This document shows, in pieces, positions 7,446 through 15,546 of a stretch of DNA of 64,000 nucleotides. How positions within the stretch are numbered: position 1 is the first letter of the stretch; every line of letters starts with the position of its first letter. The notes below the pieces were generated by a model that saw nothing but the letters and a program-made list of their open reading frames with translations, was not told where the DNA came from and did not search any database. Source of the stretch: Halobacterium wangiae (lineage in GTDB: Archaea > Halobacteriota > Halobacteria > Halobacteriales > Halobacteriaceae); NCBI RefSeq assembly GCF_021249345.1, contig NZ_CP089588.1, positions 868,001 to 932,000 on the forward strand, read 5' to 3'. The position numbers and the translations under genes are program-made.

Positions 7446-8699
7446 ATGGCCGTCGAACTGAGACCGGCGACGGCGGTGCTCGTGCTTGTCGCCGTGCTCG
7501 CGGCCGGTTCGGTGGGGTCGATCGTGGTCGCGGAAGCCGACAGTAGCGGCGACGACGAGACGCTCCGATCCATCACCCTGGAGGGCGAGGACCGCCACCT
7601 CTGGCTGTTCACGAGTCGAGGGCGCACGTTTGACCAGCCGACGCTCTCGGTCAACGTGCTCGTCTACGGCGACCCCGAGGACGTCCGGCGACGGCTCGTC
7701 GAGTCCAACCGCGGGAACTGGAACGAGACCGGCGCCGGGGAACAGGAGGTCGCCGTCGACGAGAGCGCCTCGGCGCTCAACTCGACCTCCGTCGAGTGGC
7801 AGGTCGCCGACGGTGCCGACCGGTACGTCTACCTCTCCGACGTCGAGGGCGGGGCGTGGCTCTCCGAGGACTACCAGATCCACGACGGGTCCTACCTGGG
7901 GAGCCGCCACCACGTCCGGGCGTACACGCCACCCGGTGACGACGCGTCGTGGACGGCGATGCAGGCCCACCACGAGCACTGGGACTGGTTCATGGGGCAG
8001 CACATCGTCACGAGCGTCGGCGATTCCCAGTCGTACCTCGAACGGGAGTTCGTCGACAACCGCGACGGGCCAGCGATCACCAGAGTGCCGACGAGCAGCG
8101 GGGACCACCCGGGCTTCGACCGGTGGCTGACCGTCGTCGACTTCCGGAACGAGGGCGTCCAGTCCGCCGCCGTCCTCGCCGTCGTGCTCCTCGGGGCGTT
8201 CCGGACTCGCGTCGCCGACGCCGGGGCCGCGCTGGCGGACCAGTACCCGGAGGCGGACGCTCGCGCGTTCGTGCTCGCCGCCGGAGTCGGCGCGCTGTTC
8301 GTGTCGGTTCGCCTGGCTGGAATCGCGCTCGAGCGGTCGCTCGACCTCCCGCCGAAGGGGTTCGCGTTCCTCCTCTACCCCGTGCTGTTCGTCGGACTCC
8401 CCGTCACCGCGTACCTGCTCGCAGGGCCACTCGACCGCGCCAGGGCCTTCGGTGGCGCGTCTCTCGGGTTCATCGCCGCCGTCCTCGTGGACTACACGTA
8501 CCTCGGCGTCGCGAACATCCCCCTGGACGTGCTCGTCCACCGCGGGGCGCTGGCGGTCGCACTGGGCCTGGTCGCCGTCGGTGGGTCGCGGGGCGAGCGC
8601 CGCGACCCCGAACACGCCGACCACGTCCGCTCCGGGGTGTTGCTGTGGCTGGTCGCGACGGTGCTCCCACTGCTACGGCACACGCCGTTGCCCGTGTAG
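7446..8699 (+). CDS. Membrane protein with N-terminal signal, extracellular domain and C-terminal helix bundle
   Basis: 417 aa from the ATG at 7446. The longer frame from 7221 adds a Cys/Arg-rich, un-haloarchaeal stretch and places the hydrophobic signal internally, so I reject it. Residues 5-30 form a signal or anchor (ATAVLVLVAVLAAGSVGSIVV). About 35-235 is a polar, probably extracellular domain rich in Trp, Tyr and His (AMQAHHEHWDWFMGQH). About 240-410 holds six hydrophobic helices. I do not recognise the family. The His/Trp cluster just before the membrane part could be a binding site, but that is speculation. Confidence 0.75.
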   Translation: MAVELRPATAVLVLVAVLAAGSVGSIVVAEADSSGDDETLRSITLEGEDRHLWLFTSRGRTFDQPTLSVNVLVYGDPEDVRRRLVESNRGNWNETGAGEQEVAVDESASALNSTSVEWQVADGADRYVYLSDVEGGAWLSEDYQIHDGSYLGSRHHVRAYTPPGDDASWTAMQAHHEHWDWFMGQHIVTSVGDSQSYLEREFVDNRDGPAITRVPTSSGDHPGFDRWLTVVDFRNEGVQSAAVLAVVLLGAFRTRVADAGAALADQYPEADARAFVLAAGVGALFVSVRLAGIALERSLDLPPKGFAFLLYPVLFVGLPVTAYLLAGPLDRARAFGGASLGFIAAVLVDYTYLGVANIPLDVLVHRGALAVALGLVAVGGSRGERRDPEHADHVRSGVLLWLVATVLPLLRHTPLPV

Positions 8700-8711
8700 C
8701 CAGCCCGGGAG

Positions 8712-8951
8712 TCAGGGTGGGCTGCGGTACGGCCGCTCCCAGCCGGGCGTGACTTTGCCGTAGACGGCGATGCCGGCGAACAGGACCAGGTAGTGGAGCC
8801 ACTGGGGGAGCGTCAGCCAGCGGAACAGCGCCGCCGAGACGACGAGCCACGTCAGCAACACCGCGGCGTCGACGACCAGCTGGTCGCGGTTGTGCCGGAG
8901 GAACGCGAGCAGGCGCCCCGTCCTGGACTCGACGGTGGGTCGGTCGGTCAC
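8712..8951 (-). CDS. Small two-helix membrane protein
   Basis: 79 aa from a GTG at 8951, with two hydrophobic segments (VVDAAVLLTWLVVSAALF and WLHYLVLFAGIAVYGKV) and basic flanks (RTGRLLAFLRHNRDQL). A GGTTATG box about 26 bp upstream supports this near-leaderless start over the much longer Arg-rich extension in the same frame, which is a shadow of the crcB genes. Conserved-looking in haloarchaea, function unknown. It may share transcription direction with the crcB pair but has its own promoter-like box. Confidence 0.62.
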   Translation of the reverse strand: MTDRPTVESRTGRLLAFLRHNRDQLVVDAAVLLTWLVVSAALFRWLTLPQWLHYLVLFAGIAVYGKVTPGWERPYRSPP

Positions 8952-9001
8952 TGGCGGGGGGTAGACACCACAGCGGCATAACCGGAGCGGCGCTGGGCCG
9001 C

Positions 9002-9358
9002 TCACCCGACCAGCAGCCAGGCCGCTCCGACGGCAGCGCCGGCGCCGACCAGGTTCCCGAGCGCGTGGAACGCCGCCGCGCCCCACCGCTCGTTTTCCGC
9101 GAGACCGACGACGTCGACGCTGAACGAGGAGAAGGTGGTGAACGCGCCGCAGGCGCCCGTGCCGACGAGCAGGAGGACGTCGTCGCTGGCGCCCGCGAAC
9201 GTGACGGCGGCGAGGACGAACGTACCGACGACGTTCACGACGAGCGTGCTCGCCGGGTAGCCCTCGACCCGGACGGCCTCGCCGACGGCGTGGCGGAGGA
9301 CGGCGCCAACCGCACCCCCGACGCCGACGAGGAATGCGGGTGGCAGCGGGAGGGGCAT
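9002..9358 (-). CDS. crcB: Fluoride exporter CrcB/FluC, second subunit of a pair
   Basis: 118 aa with four hydrophobic helices. CrcB signatures are seen: GGAVGAVLRHAVG, the TLVVNVVGTFVLA Asn-containing helix and GTGACGAFTTFSSFS, where the TFSSF segment contributes the Phe/Ser-lined fluoride path. FluC channels are dual-topology dimers that let toxic F- leave the cell. Its ATG (9358-9356) overlaps the TGA of the preceding crcB by one base (TGATG), so the two are co-translated and probably form a heterodimer with each chain in a fixed orientation. No fluoride riboswitch is visible upstream of the pair. Confidence 0.93.
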   Translation of the reverse strand: MPLPLPPAFLVGVGGAVGAVLRHAVGEAVRVEGYPASTLVVNVVGTFVLAAVTFAGASDDVLLLVGTGACGAFTTFSSFSVDVVGLAENERWGAAAFHALGNLVGAGAAVGAAWLLVG

Positions 9359-9738
9359 CACGCCCCACCCCCGTAGCGGACCGCCAGCGAGCGCCCGACG
9401 AGGACGCCGAGGAAGCCCAGTCCGTAGTTCGCGGCGACGTTCGCGACCATCAGCGGGGGAGCGACGCCAGCGGTCTGGACGGCGAACGTGCTGTACGTCG
9501 TCAGCGAGGAGAGCACGCCCGTGGCGAGCAGGGTCCGGGACGACTCCGAGAGCACGCTGCGGCCGACGGCCTCGTAGACGAGGAAGCCGAGCGCGAGGCT
9601 CCCGGCGGCGTTCACGGCGAGCGTGCCGGGGAGGCCGGGGGCGAGCAACGCGACGGCGTACCGGAGGGTCGCGCCGGCGAACCCGCCGGCACCGACAAGC
9701 GCCAGCGTCCCTAGCGTCCCGGGTGAGTGTCTCGACAT
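9358..9738 (-). CDS. crcB: Fluoride exporter CrcB/FluC, first subunit of a pair
   Basis: 126 aa, first gene of the crcB operon. It has the family segments GGFAGATLRYAVA, GTLAVNAAGSLALGF (conserved Asn) and GVLSSLTTYSTFAVQT (Thr-Tyr-Ser-Thr-Phe track), in four helices. It differs clearly in sequence from the next copy, as expected for heterodimeric FluC where each chain keeps one topology. The ATG at 9738 lies about 40 bp from a CTATACG box, giving a short leader. Confidence 0.93.
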   Translation of the reverse strand: MSRHSPGTLGTLALVGAGGFAGATLRYAVALLAPGLPGTLAVNAAGSLALGFLVYEAVGRSVLSESSRTLLATGVLSSLTTYSTFAVQTAGVAPPLMVANVAANYGLGFLGVLVGRSLAVRYGGGA

Positions 9739-9776
9739 CTGGGCCTCGAGTTGCTCCGAGGTGGTCCGCGCCGGTA

Positions 9777-9784
9777 CGTATAGC
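9777..9784 (-). promoter_or_regulatory. TATA-like box for the crcB pair
   Basis: On the minus strand this reads CTATACG within GGCTATACGTACC. It ends about 40 bp before the first crcB ATG, predicting a leader of roughly 14 nt, too short for a fluoride aptamer. Confidence 0.5.
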
Positions 9785-9843
9785 CAGCGGTCCCGCGGCC
9801 CCGAGCGCAACGCCCAACTGCCCGCACTCCCTCTCGAACGGTA

Positions 9844-10329
9844 ATGAGCGACATCGAGGCCGAGTTCGTCGACCACGGGCTGTACCGACGCGTAGACGCG
9901 CAGGACGACGCGGAGGGCGCCGTCTTCGAACCGACGTCGAACGACTGGAGCGCGCGCACGGTCGTCGGGGACGAGACGGTCGAGGTCGCGGTGACGGTGC
10001 CGACGCTGTCGGCCGTCGTCGACGAACCCGTCGCGGACGTCGTCGAGGACGGCTGGTACGACACGTTCGAGCGTCGCGTCGTGGACGCCGACAGCGTCAC
10101 GCTCGCCGACGACGTGACCGTCACGAGCGTCTCGCGGGCGGACGGCGACGTGGTCGTCGAACTGACGCTGACGCCCCGGCAGGGGAAGGCTGCCGACGAC
10201 GCGCTCGCACTCGTGAACTACGTCGAGGGGACGTGGTTCCAGGGCGTCATCCCGGGCTACGACTACGTAGAGCAGGTCCAGTCGATGCGCGAGCGGGCCG
10301 CCCAGAACGGGCAAGGAAGCAGTATCTGA
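9844..10329 (+). CDS. Conserved haloarchaeal protein (DUF5813-like)
   Basis: 161 aa, acidic and soluble, with no signal or helix long enough for a membrane. It starts MSDIEAEFVDHGLYRR and contains alternating short hydrophobic strands (VEVAVTVPTLSAVV, DVVVELTL) suggesting an alpha/beta fold, then the conserved-looking NYVEGTWFQGVIPGYDY. From memory it resembles the haloarchaeal family DUF5813, which has no known function. It is divergent from the crcB operon, with about 105 bp between starts. Confidence 0.7.
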   Translation: MSDIEAEFVDHGLYRRVDAQDDAEGAVFEPTSNDWSARTVVGDETVEVAVTVPTLSAVVDEPVADVVEDGWYDTFERRVVDADSVTLADDVTVTSVSRADGDVVVELTLTPRQGKAADDALALVNYVEGTWFQGVIPGYDYVEQVQSMRERAAQNGQGSSI

Positions 10330-10365
10330 GTCGGGAGAAGGGAGAGAGCGGGACCGATTCAGGAG

Positions 10366-10596
10366 TCAGCTCATCGAGATGTACGTCTCGGTGTCCTCGA
10401 CGCCGGGCGTGTTCTGGATGGCGTCGGCGGCGATCTCCTTCACGTCGGCCGGCGAGTCGACATCCACTCTCGCGATGAGGTCGACGTCGCCGGCGACGAG
10501 GTGGGCGTCGACGACCCCGTCAATGCCGGCCACTGCGTGGAGCAGGCGGTCGGCCTCCCCCGTGTTGGCCTTCACGAGGATGTAGGCGGTGACCAT
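10366..10596 (-). CDS. Free-standing RAM (Lrp/AsnC effector) domain protein
   Basis: 76 aa consisting only of the regulatory beta-alpha-beta-beta-alpha-beta RAM domain of Lrp proteins: MVTAYILVKANTGEADRLL, GVVDAHLVAGDVDLIARV, then PGVEDTETYISM. There is no helix-turn-helix. Such stand-alone modules bind small ligands or amino acids and can mix with full-length Lrp proteins. Its ATG (10596-10594) directly abuts the TAG stop of the TrkA-N gene, so they are one transcript and it may act with that protein. Confidence 0.9.
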   Translation of the reverse strand: MVTAYILVKANTGEADRLLHAVAGIDGVVDAHLVAGDVDLIARVDVDSPADVKEIAADAIQNTPGVEDTETYISMS

Positions 10597-11274
10597 CTAC
10601 TGACCCCCCGCGACGGCCTCGGTACCGACGAGTATCTGGCGGACGTCCTCGAGCGCCTCGAACTCCGCGAGCACGGCGATGCGGGACCCGACTTCGAGCG
10701 TCTCGTCGGGGAACGGGAGCCCCAGTGAGCCGTCCTCCTTCCCGAAAGCGAGCAGGCGGGCGCCGGCGGGGAGTTCGAGTTCGCTGAGCGTGTAGCCGTG
10801 CATCGGCGCGTCCCGGGTGACGGTGAACTGGACGATCTGGAGGTTCTCGGCGAGGTCGGCGATGGCGGTGACGTTGCCGCCGAGGAGCGCGTTCTTCGCG
10901 CCGATGGCGCCGAGGCGCTCCGGGTAGACGATCTCGTCGACCTCGTCGGCGTACTTCTGGTAGATCTCCTCGCGGTAGTCCTCGTCGATGCGCATGACGG
11001 TCCGGCAGCCGTGGTACTTGCCGACCATGCAGCCCACGAAGTTCGTGTTGAGGTCGCCGGCGAGCGCGCCGAGTGCGTCGGCCGTGTCGAGGTCGGCCTG
11101 CATCAGTACCTCCTCGTTGGAGCCGTCGCCCTCGATGACGTCGAAGTCCTGCTTCCGTGCGCGTTCGGCCTTGTCGTAGTCGCGCTCGACGAGCGTCACG
11201 TCGTGTCCCTCGTTGGCGGTGATGCGGGCAGTGCGGAGGCCGACCCGCCCCGCGCCGATGATGACGATGCGCAT
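10597..11274 (-). CDS. trkA: TrkA-type NAD-binding potassium uptake regulator
   Basis: 225 aa from the ATG at 11274 (MRIVIIGAGRVG); the seven extra upstream residues in the frame are unlikely. An N-terminal Rossmann fold carries GAGRVGLRTA and VTLVERDYDKAE (RCK-N), followed at about 140-225 by an RCK-C (TrkA-C) domain (YTLSELELPAGARLLAFGKEDG). RCK proteins bind NAD(H) or nucleotides and gate K+ transporters such as TrkH. No transporter gene adjoins. It is cytoplasmic, associated with a membrane partner. It is co-transcribed with the RAM gene downstream and divergent from a second RAM gene across a palindrome. Confidence 0.9.
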   Translation of the reverse strand: MRIVIIGAGRVGLRTARITANEGHDVTLVERDYDKAERARKQDFDVIEGDGSNEEVLMQADLDTADALGALAGDLNTNFVGCMVGKYHGCRTVMRIDEDYREEIYQKYADEVDEIVYPERLGAIGAKNALLGGNVTAIADLAENLQIVQFTVTRDAPMHGYTLSELELPAGARLLAFGKEDGSLGLPFPDETLEVGSRIAVLAEFEALEDVRQILVGTEAVAGGQ

Positions 11275-11315
11275 ACCCCTCGTAGGACGTGACACGCCAA
11301 ATAGGTTTGCGCCGC

Positions 11316-11331
11316 GTTACCACGTGGCAAC
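11316..11331. promoter_or_regulatory. Near-perfect 16-bp palindrome between divergent trkA and RAM genes
   Basis: GTTACCACGTGGCAAC reads the same on both strands except for one mismatched pair, with CCACGTGG at its centre. It lies about 42 bp upstream of the trkA ATG and 32 bp upstream of the RAM-protein ATG, where an operator for both would be expected. Lrp-family proteins bind such sites; which protein binds here is not known. Confidence 0.55.
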
Positions 11332-11362
11332 GTTTTTCGTGTGGGGCGTCCAACGTGACGCC

Positions 11363-11599
11363 ATGGTTCACGCGTTCATCATGGTGCGAACCGGCGCGGG
11401 CGCGGCCAGCGACGTCCGCGACTCGGTGGCGGAACTGGAGGGCGTCGAGGCCGCCCACGTCGTCGCCGGACAGTACGACATCATCGCGGAGGTCGGCGGC
11501 GGCGAGGTCCACGACGTGCTGGAGACGGTGTCGAGTCGCATCGGCACCGTCGACGGCGTCACGGACACGCGGACGTACATCTCGCTGTCGGCCGCGTGA
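11363..11599 (+). CDS. Free-standing RAM (Lrp/AsnC effector) domain protein
   Basis: 78 aa with only a RAM ligand-binding domain: MVHAFIMVRTGAGAASDV, GVEAAHVVAGQYDIIAEV, then DGVTDTRTYISLS. It is a paralogue of the 76-aa protein at 10366 (same VVAG-x-D-I/L-IA core and TYIS end), but read in the opposite direction on the other side of trkA. The ATG at 11363 is chosen because the conserved domain begins at once; upstream codons in frame are unrelated. It is probably a ligand sensor lacking its own DNA-binding part. Confidence 0.9.
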   Translation: MVHAFIMVRTGAGAASDVRDSVAELEGVEAAHVVAGQYDIIAEVGGGEVHDVLETVSSRIGTVDGVTDTRTYISLSAA

Positions 11600-11662
11600 G
11601 GACGGGCGCAACCCCGGCGGTTCGACGCGATTCTCGGCGTCCTCGGCACGCCCCGAGCGCCA

Positions 11663-12097
11663 TCAGCGGCCGACCGAGTCCTGGAACACGGCACGAACCA
11701 CGCCACCGAGTCCACCGAGTACCGCCGCCACCACCAGCAGGAAGACGAGCGCCACCCCGAGCGCCGTCGGGGTCAGCTGACTGAACCCGACCAACGACTG
11801 ATCCAGCCCGGGAACGAGACCTACGCCGGGGATTGCGGCCAGGAACGGACCCAGAATCAAGAGGAAGACAGCGCCAAGCAGTAGGACAGGGGCGATGGCG
11901 GCGCCCCGTTTCAGCCCCGTCTGCCACCGGTCGGTACCCGACGCGGCGACTGCGCCACCGACGAGCGGCGACGCGAGTTCGAACACCGCCAACCAGAGCG
12001 GTGTCCGGTACGCCATGGAGGCGGCGACGGTGTTCGCCACGAACAGCAGTCCGAAGGCGACGAGGCCACCGCGCACGCCGCGTTGCCACGGGGTCAT
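11663..12097 (-). CDS. Four-helix membrane protein
   Basis: 144 aa from the ATG at 12097 (a GTG one codon upstream is also possible). It has about four hydrophobic segments (LVAFGLLFVANTVAAS, LAVFELASPLVGGAVAAS, AAIAPVLLLGAVFLLILG, LGVALVFLLVVAAVLGGLGG) separated by short polar turns with Gly and Pro. It resembles small haloarchaeal DUF5518-like membrane proteins but I am not sure of the family. No linked function. Confidence 0.62.
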   Translation of the reverse strand: MTPWQRGVRGGLVAFGLLFVANTVAASMAYRTPLWLAVFELASPLVGGAVAASGTDRWQTGLKRGAAIAPVLLLGAVFLLILGPFLAAIPGVGLVPGLDQSLVGFSQLTPTALGVALVFLLVVAAVLGGLGGVVRAVFQDSVGR

Positions 12098-12163
12098 CAC
12101 GACTCCGTCGGAGCCCCACCGACCTGTCTCGTTCGGTTCTCCTCGACTGGTCCTCGGACCGCC

Positions 12164-13228
12164 CTAGAACTCCTGTTCCTGCGGGTCGTGGTCCTCGAGC
12201 CACTCGTGGAGCCACGCTCGCTGGTCGTCGATGCGGGGCGTGCGCTCGGCGTAGACGTAGTCGAACAGTTCGTCGACGTCCGGTTCCCCGACCGCCTCGG
12301 CAGTGTCGACGGCGTCGTCGAGTTCCGCCTTCGCGTCCTCCCGGCACTCGGCGACGAACTCGTCGTCGACGACGCCCTGCTCGCGGAGGTACGTCTCGAA
12401 GCGCTCGACGGGGTCGGCGGTCCGCCACTCGGGGAGGTCCTCGTCCTCCGGGCGGTAGCGGTCCGGATCGTCGCTCGTCGTGTGGGCGCCCTGCCGGTAG
12501 GTGAGACTCTCAACGAGCACGGGGTCGCCGTCCCGCGCCGAGTCGAGCGCGTCGGCGACCGTCTCGTAGACCGCGACGGGGTCGTTGCCGTCGACCTGCA
12601 CGCCCTCGAAGCCGTAGGCCTCGGCCTTCACGGCGATGGACTCGCTGGCGGTCTGCCGCTCGCGGGGGAGCGAGATGGCCCAGTTGTTGTTCTCGCAGAG
12701 GAAGACGACGGGCGCGTCGAAGACGCCGGCGAAGTTCATCCCGACGTGGAAGTCGCCCTCGCTGGTCGCGCCGTCGCCGAGGTAGCAGACGGCAGCGTCT
12801 GTGACCTCGGTGTCGTCGCGAGTCGCCTCGTAGTTCATCGCCATCCCCGCGCCCGCCGCGTGGGGAATCTGGGACGCGATGGGGATGGCCTGGGGGAAGT
12901 TCGGCACGTCGTGGTCGGAGTGGTACTCCGCGTGGCCACGCCGGAACAACAGGATGTCACTGGCGGGGACGTCGCGGGCCAGCTGCATCGCGTTCGAGCG
13001 GTAGGTGGGGAACAGCCAGTCGTCGTCGGCCATCGCGTGGGCGGCGCCGACCTGCGACCCCTCCTGGCCCTTGTACGGCGGCCAGCCGCTCATCCAGCCG
13101 CGGCGCTGGAGCGCCAGCGCGCGCTCGTCGAAGTGCCGTGCGCGAATCATGTCTCGGAAGACGGCGCGCGCCCCGTCCTCGTCCAGCGCGGTCTCCGAGA
13201 GGTCCGTTTCCCCGATGACGCGGTGCAT
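12164..13228 (-). CDS. 2-oxoacid dehydrogenase E1 component, alpha subunit
   Basis: 354 aa, thiamine diphosphate-dependent. The TPP motif begins YLGDGATSEGDFHVG and ends at FLCENNNWAIS (GDG...NN), and the phosphorylation-loop-like region contains YRQGAHTTSDDPDRYR. E1 alpha pairs with E1 beta to decarboxylate pyruvate or branched-chain 2-oxoacids and pass the acyl group to an E2 lipoyl domain. Here it stands alone: neither E1 beta nor E2/E3 is next to it on either strand. The substrate therefore cannot be told. The start MHRVIGETDLSETALDEDGAR is typical. Confidence 0.9.
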   Translation of the reverse strand: MHRVIGETDLSETALDEDGARAVFRDMIRARHFDERALALQRRGWMSGWPPYKGQEGSQVGAAHAMADDDWLFPTYRSNAMQLARDVPASDILLFRRGHAEYHSDHDVPNFPQAIPIASQIPHAAGAGMAMNYEATRDDTEVTDAAVCYLGDGATSEGDFHVGMNFAGVFDAPVVFLCENNNWAISLPRERQTASESIAVKAEAYGFEGVQVDGNDPVAVYETVADALDSARDGDPVLVESLTYRQGAHTTSDDPDRYRPEDEDLPEWRTADPVERFETYLREQGVVDDEFVAECREDAKAELDDAVDTAEAVGEPDVDELFDYVYAERTPRIDDQRAWLHEWLEDHDPQEQEF

Positions 13229-13293
13229 ATCTCCCGGAACTGGGGCCAGTCACTTACCGATAGCGAAAAGCCACCCGAGTTCGAAGCCGGGGT

Positions 13294-13608
13294 ATGGTCT
13301 CGGCCGTCACCGCCGCGGGCGTCGGCGTCATCGTCCTCGTCCACACAGCCATCGCCGCCTTCTGTGCGCGGTTCTTCCGCATCACGCTGAAGACGCGGTG
13401 GGGGTCGATCCTCTACACGGCGCTGCTCGTCCCGCTGATCTACGCCGTCACGACGCTCGTGCTGGGTGCGATAGGGCTGGGCGCGGGCGCCTTCGACTCC
13501 GCGGGCCAGTTGATCGTCTTCACGTGGGCGTTCCCCTTCTTCCTCGGGTGGTCCATCGACCTGTTCTGGCTGCCGCCGCCCGAGCAACTCGAGGAGCTAC
13601 CGGAGTAA
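13294..13608 (+). CDS. Small membrane protein (three helices)
   Basis: 104 aa with hydrophobic segments VTAAGVGVIVLVHTAIAAF, ILYTALLVPLIYAVTTLVLGAI and LIVFTWAFPFFLGWSIDLFW, and an acidic tail ending EQLEELPE. Conserved-looking haloarchaeal protein; the role is unknown. Its 3' end overlaps the convergent gene at 13597 by 12 bp. Confidence 0.68.
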   Translation: MVSAVTAAGVGVIVLVHTAIAAFCARFFRITLKTRWGSILYTALLVPLIYAVTTLVLGAIGLGAGAFDSAGQLIVFTWAFPFFLGWSIDLFWLPPPEQLEELPE

Positions 13609-13962
13609 CCGGACGACGAGGAGCGCGCTCAGCGTCGGGAACGCGGTCACCCACCCGAACCCGAGCAGCGCCGCGACCACTTCGAGAACGTACGGAATCC
13701 CTAACAGACCGAACGTGGCGCCGGCGACGAGCGACCCACCCACCGTGCGAGCGGCCGTGACGGCCGTCGCGTCGACGGTCAACGCGAGCACGGCGTCCAC
13801 CAGGTCGAACGCGACGAGCGCGGCAGTCACGAGTCGAGCGGAGACGCGGCGCCGCCGGCCGTCGCCGCCGCCCGGCCACAGGACGCGGAAGTCCTCCGGG
13901 AACAGCGGCGGGAGGCGGATCGGTGGGAGCGAGAGCGAGAAGCCGTCCTCGTCGTCAGGCAT
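13597..13962 (-). CDS. Membrane protein downstream of thymidylate kinase
   Basis: 121 aa starting [21 protein letters not shown]. After a polar, Pro-rich first 40 residues it has about three hydrophobic helices ([63 protein letters not shown]). Its start overlaps the end of tmk by 8 bp, so it is translated from the same message. Family unknown; co-transcription with tmk does not by itself imply a shared function. Confidence 0.65.
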   Translation of the reverse strand: MPDDEDGFSLSLPPIRLPPLFPEDFRVLWPGGGDGRRRRVSARLVTAALVAFDLVDAVLALTVDATAVTAARTVGGSLVAGATFGLLGIPYVLEVVAALLGFGWVTAFPTLSALLVVRLLR

Positions 13963-14545
13963 CGCTGAGCACGCGGTCGAGCACGCTCTCGGCGTCGTCG
14001 AGGACCGCCTCCGGGGACTGCGAGGCGTCGATGCGGACGAACCGTTCGGGAGTGTACTCGATGAGCTGCTCGTAGTTCGTGCGGACGTCGCGGAGGAACT
14101 CGGCCTGCTCGAACTTGTTCGTGGCGCCGGCGCGTGCGGCGCCCGTCTCCGGGTCGACGTCGAAGTAGAGCGTGACGTCCGGGGGCCGCGTCCACGGCTG
14201 GTGGATGCCTCGCACGTACTCCATCGGTCGGGGCACCTCGCCCTCGAGGGCGACGCCCTGGTAGGCGTACCGGGAGTCGGAGTAGCGGTCCGAGACGACG
14301 ACGTCACCGCAATCGAGGGCGGGTTCGACGACGCTGGAGAGGTGGTCGGCGTGGTCGGCAGTGAAGAGGAACAGTTCCGCGAGCGGGTTCGCGTCGTCTG
14401 CCGCCTCGGAGCGGCGAACGGCCTTCCCGTACCACGAGTCGGTGGGCTCGTGCGTGAACGTGTAGCCCTCCTCGCGGTCGGCCCGCAGCGCCTCCCACAC
14501 CGTGGTCTTGCCGCTGCCGTCGATGCCCTCCAGCGTGACGAGCAT
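13955..14545 (-). CDS. tmk: Thymidylate kinase
   Basis: 196 aa from the ATG at 14545 ([15 protein letters not shown]); the nine residues before it in the frame are basic and out of family. Walker A is GIDGSGKTT. The DR-Y motif [13 protein letters not shown] binds dTMP, and a [13 protein letters not shown] lid region follows. It phosphorylates dTMP to dTDP for DNA synthesis. Length is normal for archaeal Tmk. The downstream membrane gene overlaps its stop. Confidence 0.95.
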   Translation of the reverse strand: MLVTLEGIDGSGKTTVWEALRADREEGYTFTHEPTDSWYGKAVRRSEAADDANPLAELFLFTADHADHLSSVVEPALDCGDVVVSDRYSDSRYAYQGVALEGEVPRPMEYVRGIHQPWTRPPDVTLYFDVDPETGAARAGATNKFEQAEFLRDVRTNYEQLIEYTPERFVRIDASQSPEAVLDDAESVLDRVLSDA

Positions 14546-14651
14546 ACGAGAGACACGGCGAGCGACGTACAAACGGCTTCGGGTTCGCTACGAACCGGGC
14601 AGCGTCGCTGCCGGGCCTAGCTTTAGGGCAGCGCCGTCCATCTGTAGGCCT

Positions 14652-15539
14652 ATGGACGTGCTGGTCACCGGCGGAACGGGATTCATCGGGAGGCACCTGT
14701 GTCGTGAACTCGACGAGCGCGGCCACGATGTGACCGCGCTCTCGCGGCACCCGGACGGAACTGGCCTGCCAGAGAGCGTCGGGACCGCGGTCGGGGACGT
14801 CACGGCGTACGACGCGGTGGCCGAGGCGATGGAGGGCCACGACGCCGTGGTGAACCTGGTCGCACTCTCCCCGCTGTTCAAACCGAAGCAGGGCGACGAG
14901 CGGCACCTCGACGTCCACCTCGGCGGCACCAGGAACGTCGTGCAGGCGGCCGAGGAGACGGGTGCGGAGTACGTCTTCCAGATGTCCGCCCTCGGCGCCG
15001 ACCCGAACGGCCCGACGGCGTACATCCGCGCGAAGGGCGCCGCCGAGTCCGTCGTCAGGGAGAGCGACCTCGAACACACTATCGTCCGGCCGTCGGTCAT
15101 CTTCGGCGACGGCGGCGAGTTCGTCTCCTTCACGAAGAAGCTGACCACGCCGTACCTCACGGGGCTCCCGGGCGGCGGGAAGACCCGCTTCCAGCCCATC
15201 TGGGTCGAGGACCTCGTGCCGATGCTCGCCGACTGCGTCGACGACGAGGACCACTGGGGGGAGACGTACGAACTCGGTGGCCCCGAGGTGTTGACCCTCG
15301 CGGACGTGGCTCGACTCGCCTACCGCGCGGAGGGGAAGTCGGTGCGCGTGCTCCCGGTCCCGATGCCGCTGGCCGGCATCGGGATGCGCCTCGCCGACCC
15401 GCTGCCGTTCGTCCCGTTCGGGACCGACCAGTACCGGTCGCTGAAGTTCGACAACACGGTCCGCGAGAACGACCTGTCAGCGTTCGGTGTGACCGAGTCG
15501 GAGTTGACAACGCTGGCGGCGTACCTGCGCCGCACGTGA
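14652..15539 (+). CDS. NAD(P)-binding protein, complex I NDUFA9-like SDR
   Basis: 295 aa with an N-terminal Rossmann motif GGTGFIGRHL and the atypical SDR features of the NDUFA9/YbjT group: SALGADPNGPTAYIRAKGAAE (in place of the classic YxxxK site, the Tyr and Lys are spaced Y-x3-K within AYIRAK) and TIVRPSVIFGDGG. A GGPEVLTLADVARLA stretch lies near the C-terminus. In mitochondria the homologue is a structural complex I subunit; archaeal forms are of unknown substrate, often linked to quinone or isoprenoid metabolism. It is followed by a hairpin at 15547-15561 and the cetZ1 promoters. Confidence 0.85.
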   Translation: MDVLVTGGTGFIGRHLCRELDERGHDVTALSRHPDGTGLPESVGTAVGDVTAYDAVAEAMEGHDAVVNLVALSPLFKPKQGDERHLDVHLGGTRNVVQAAEETGAEYVFQMSALGADPNGPTAYIRAKGAAESVVRESDLEHTIVRPSVIFGDGGEFVSFTKKLTTPYLTGLPGGGKTRFQPIWVEDLVPMLADCVDDEDHWGETYELGGPEVLTLADVARLAYRAEGKSVRVLPVPMPLAGIGMRLADPLPFVPFGTDQYRSLKFDNTVRENDLSAFGVTESELTTLAAYLRRT

Positions 15540-15546
15540 CGAGTCA

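Noticed and set aside
9739-9843. Fluoride riboswitch before the crcB pair
   Set aside because: I looked for the conserved GGNGAUGG-type start and pseudoknot and saw neither; the TATA position leaves only about 14 nt of leader.
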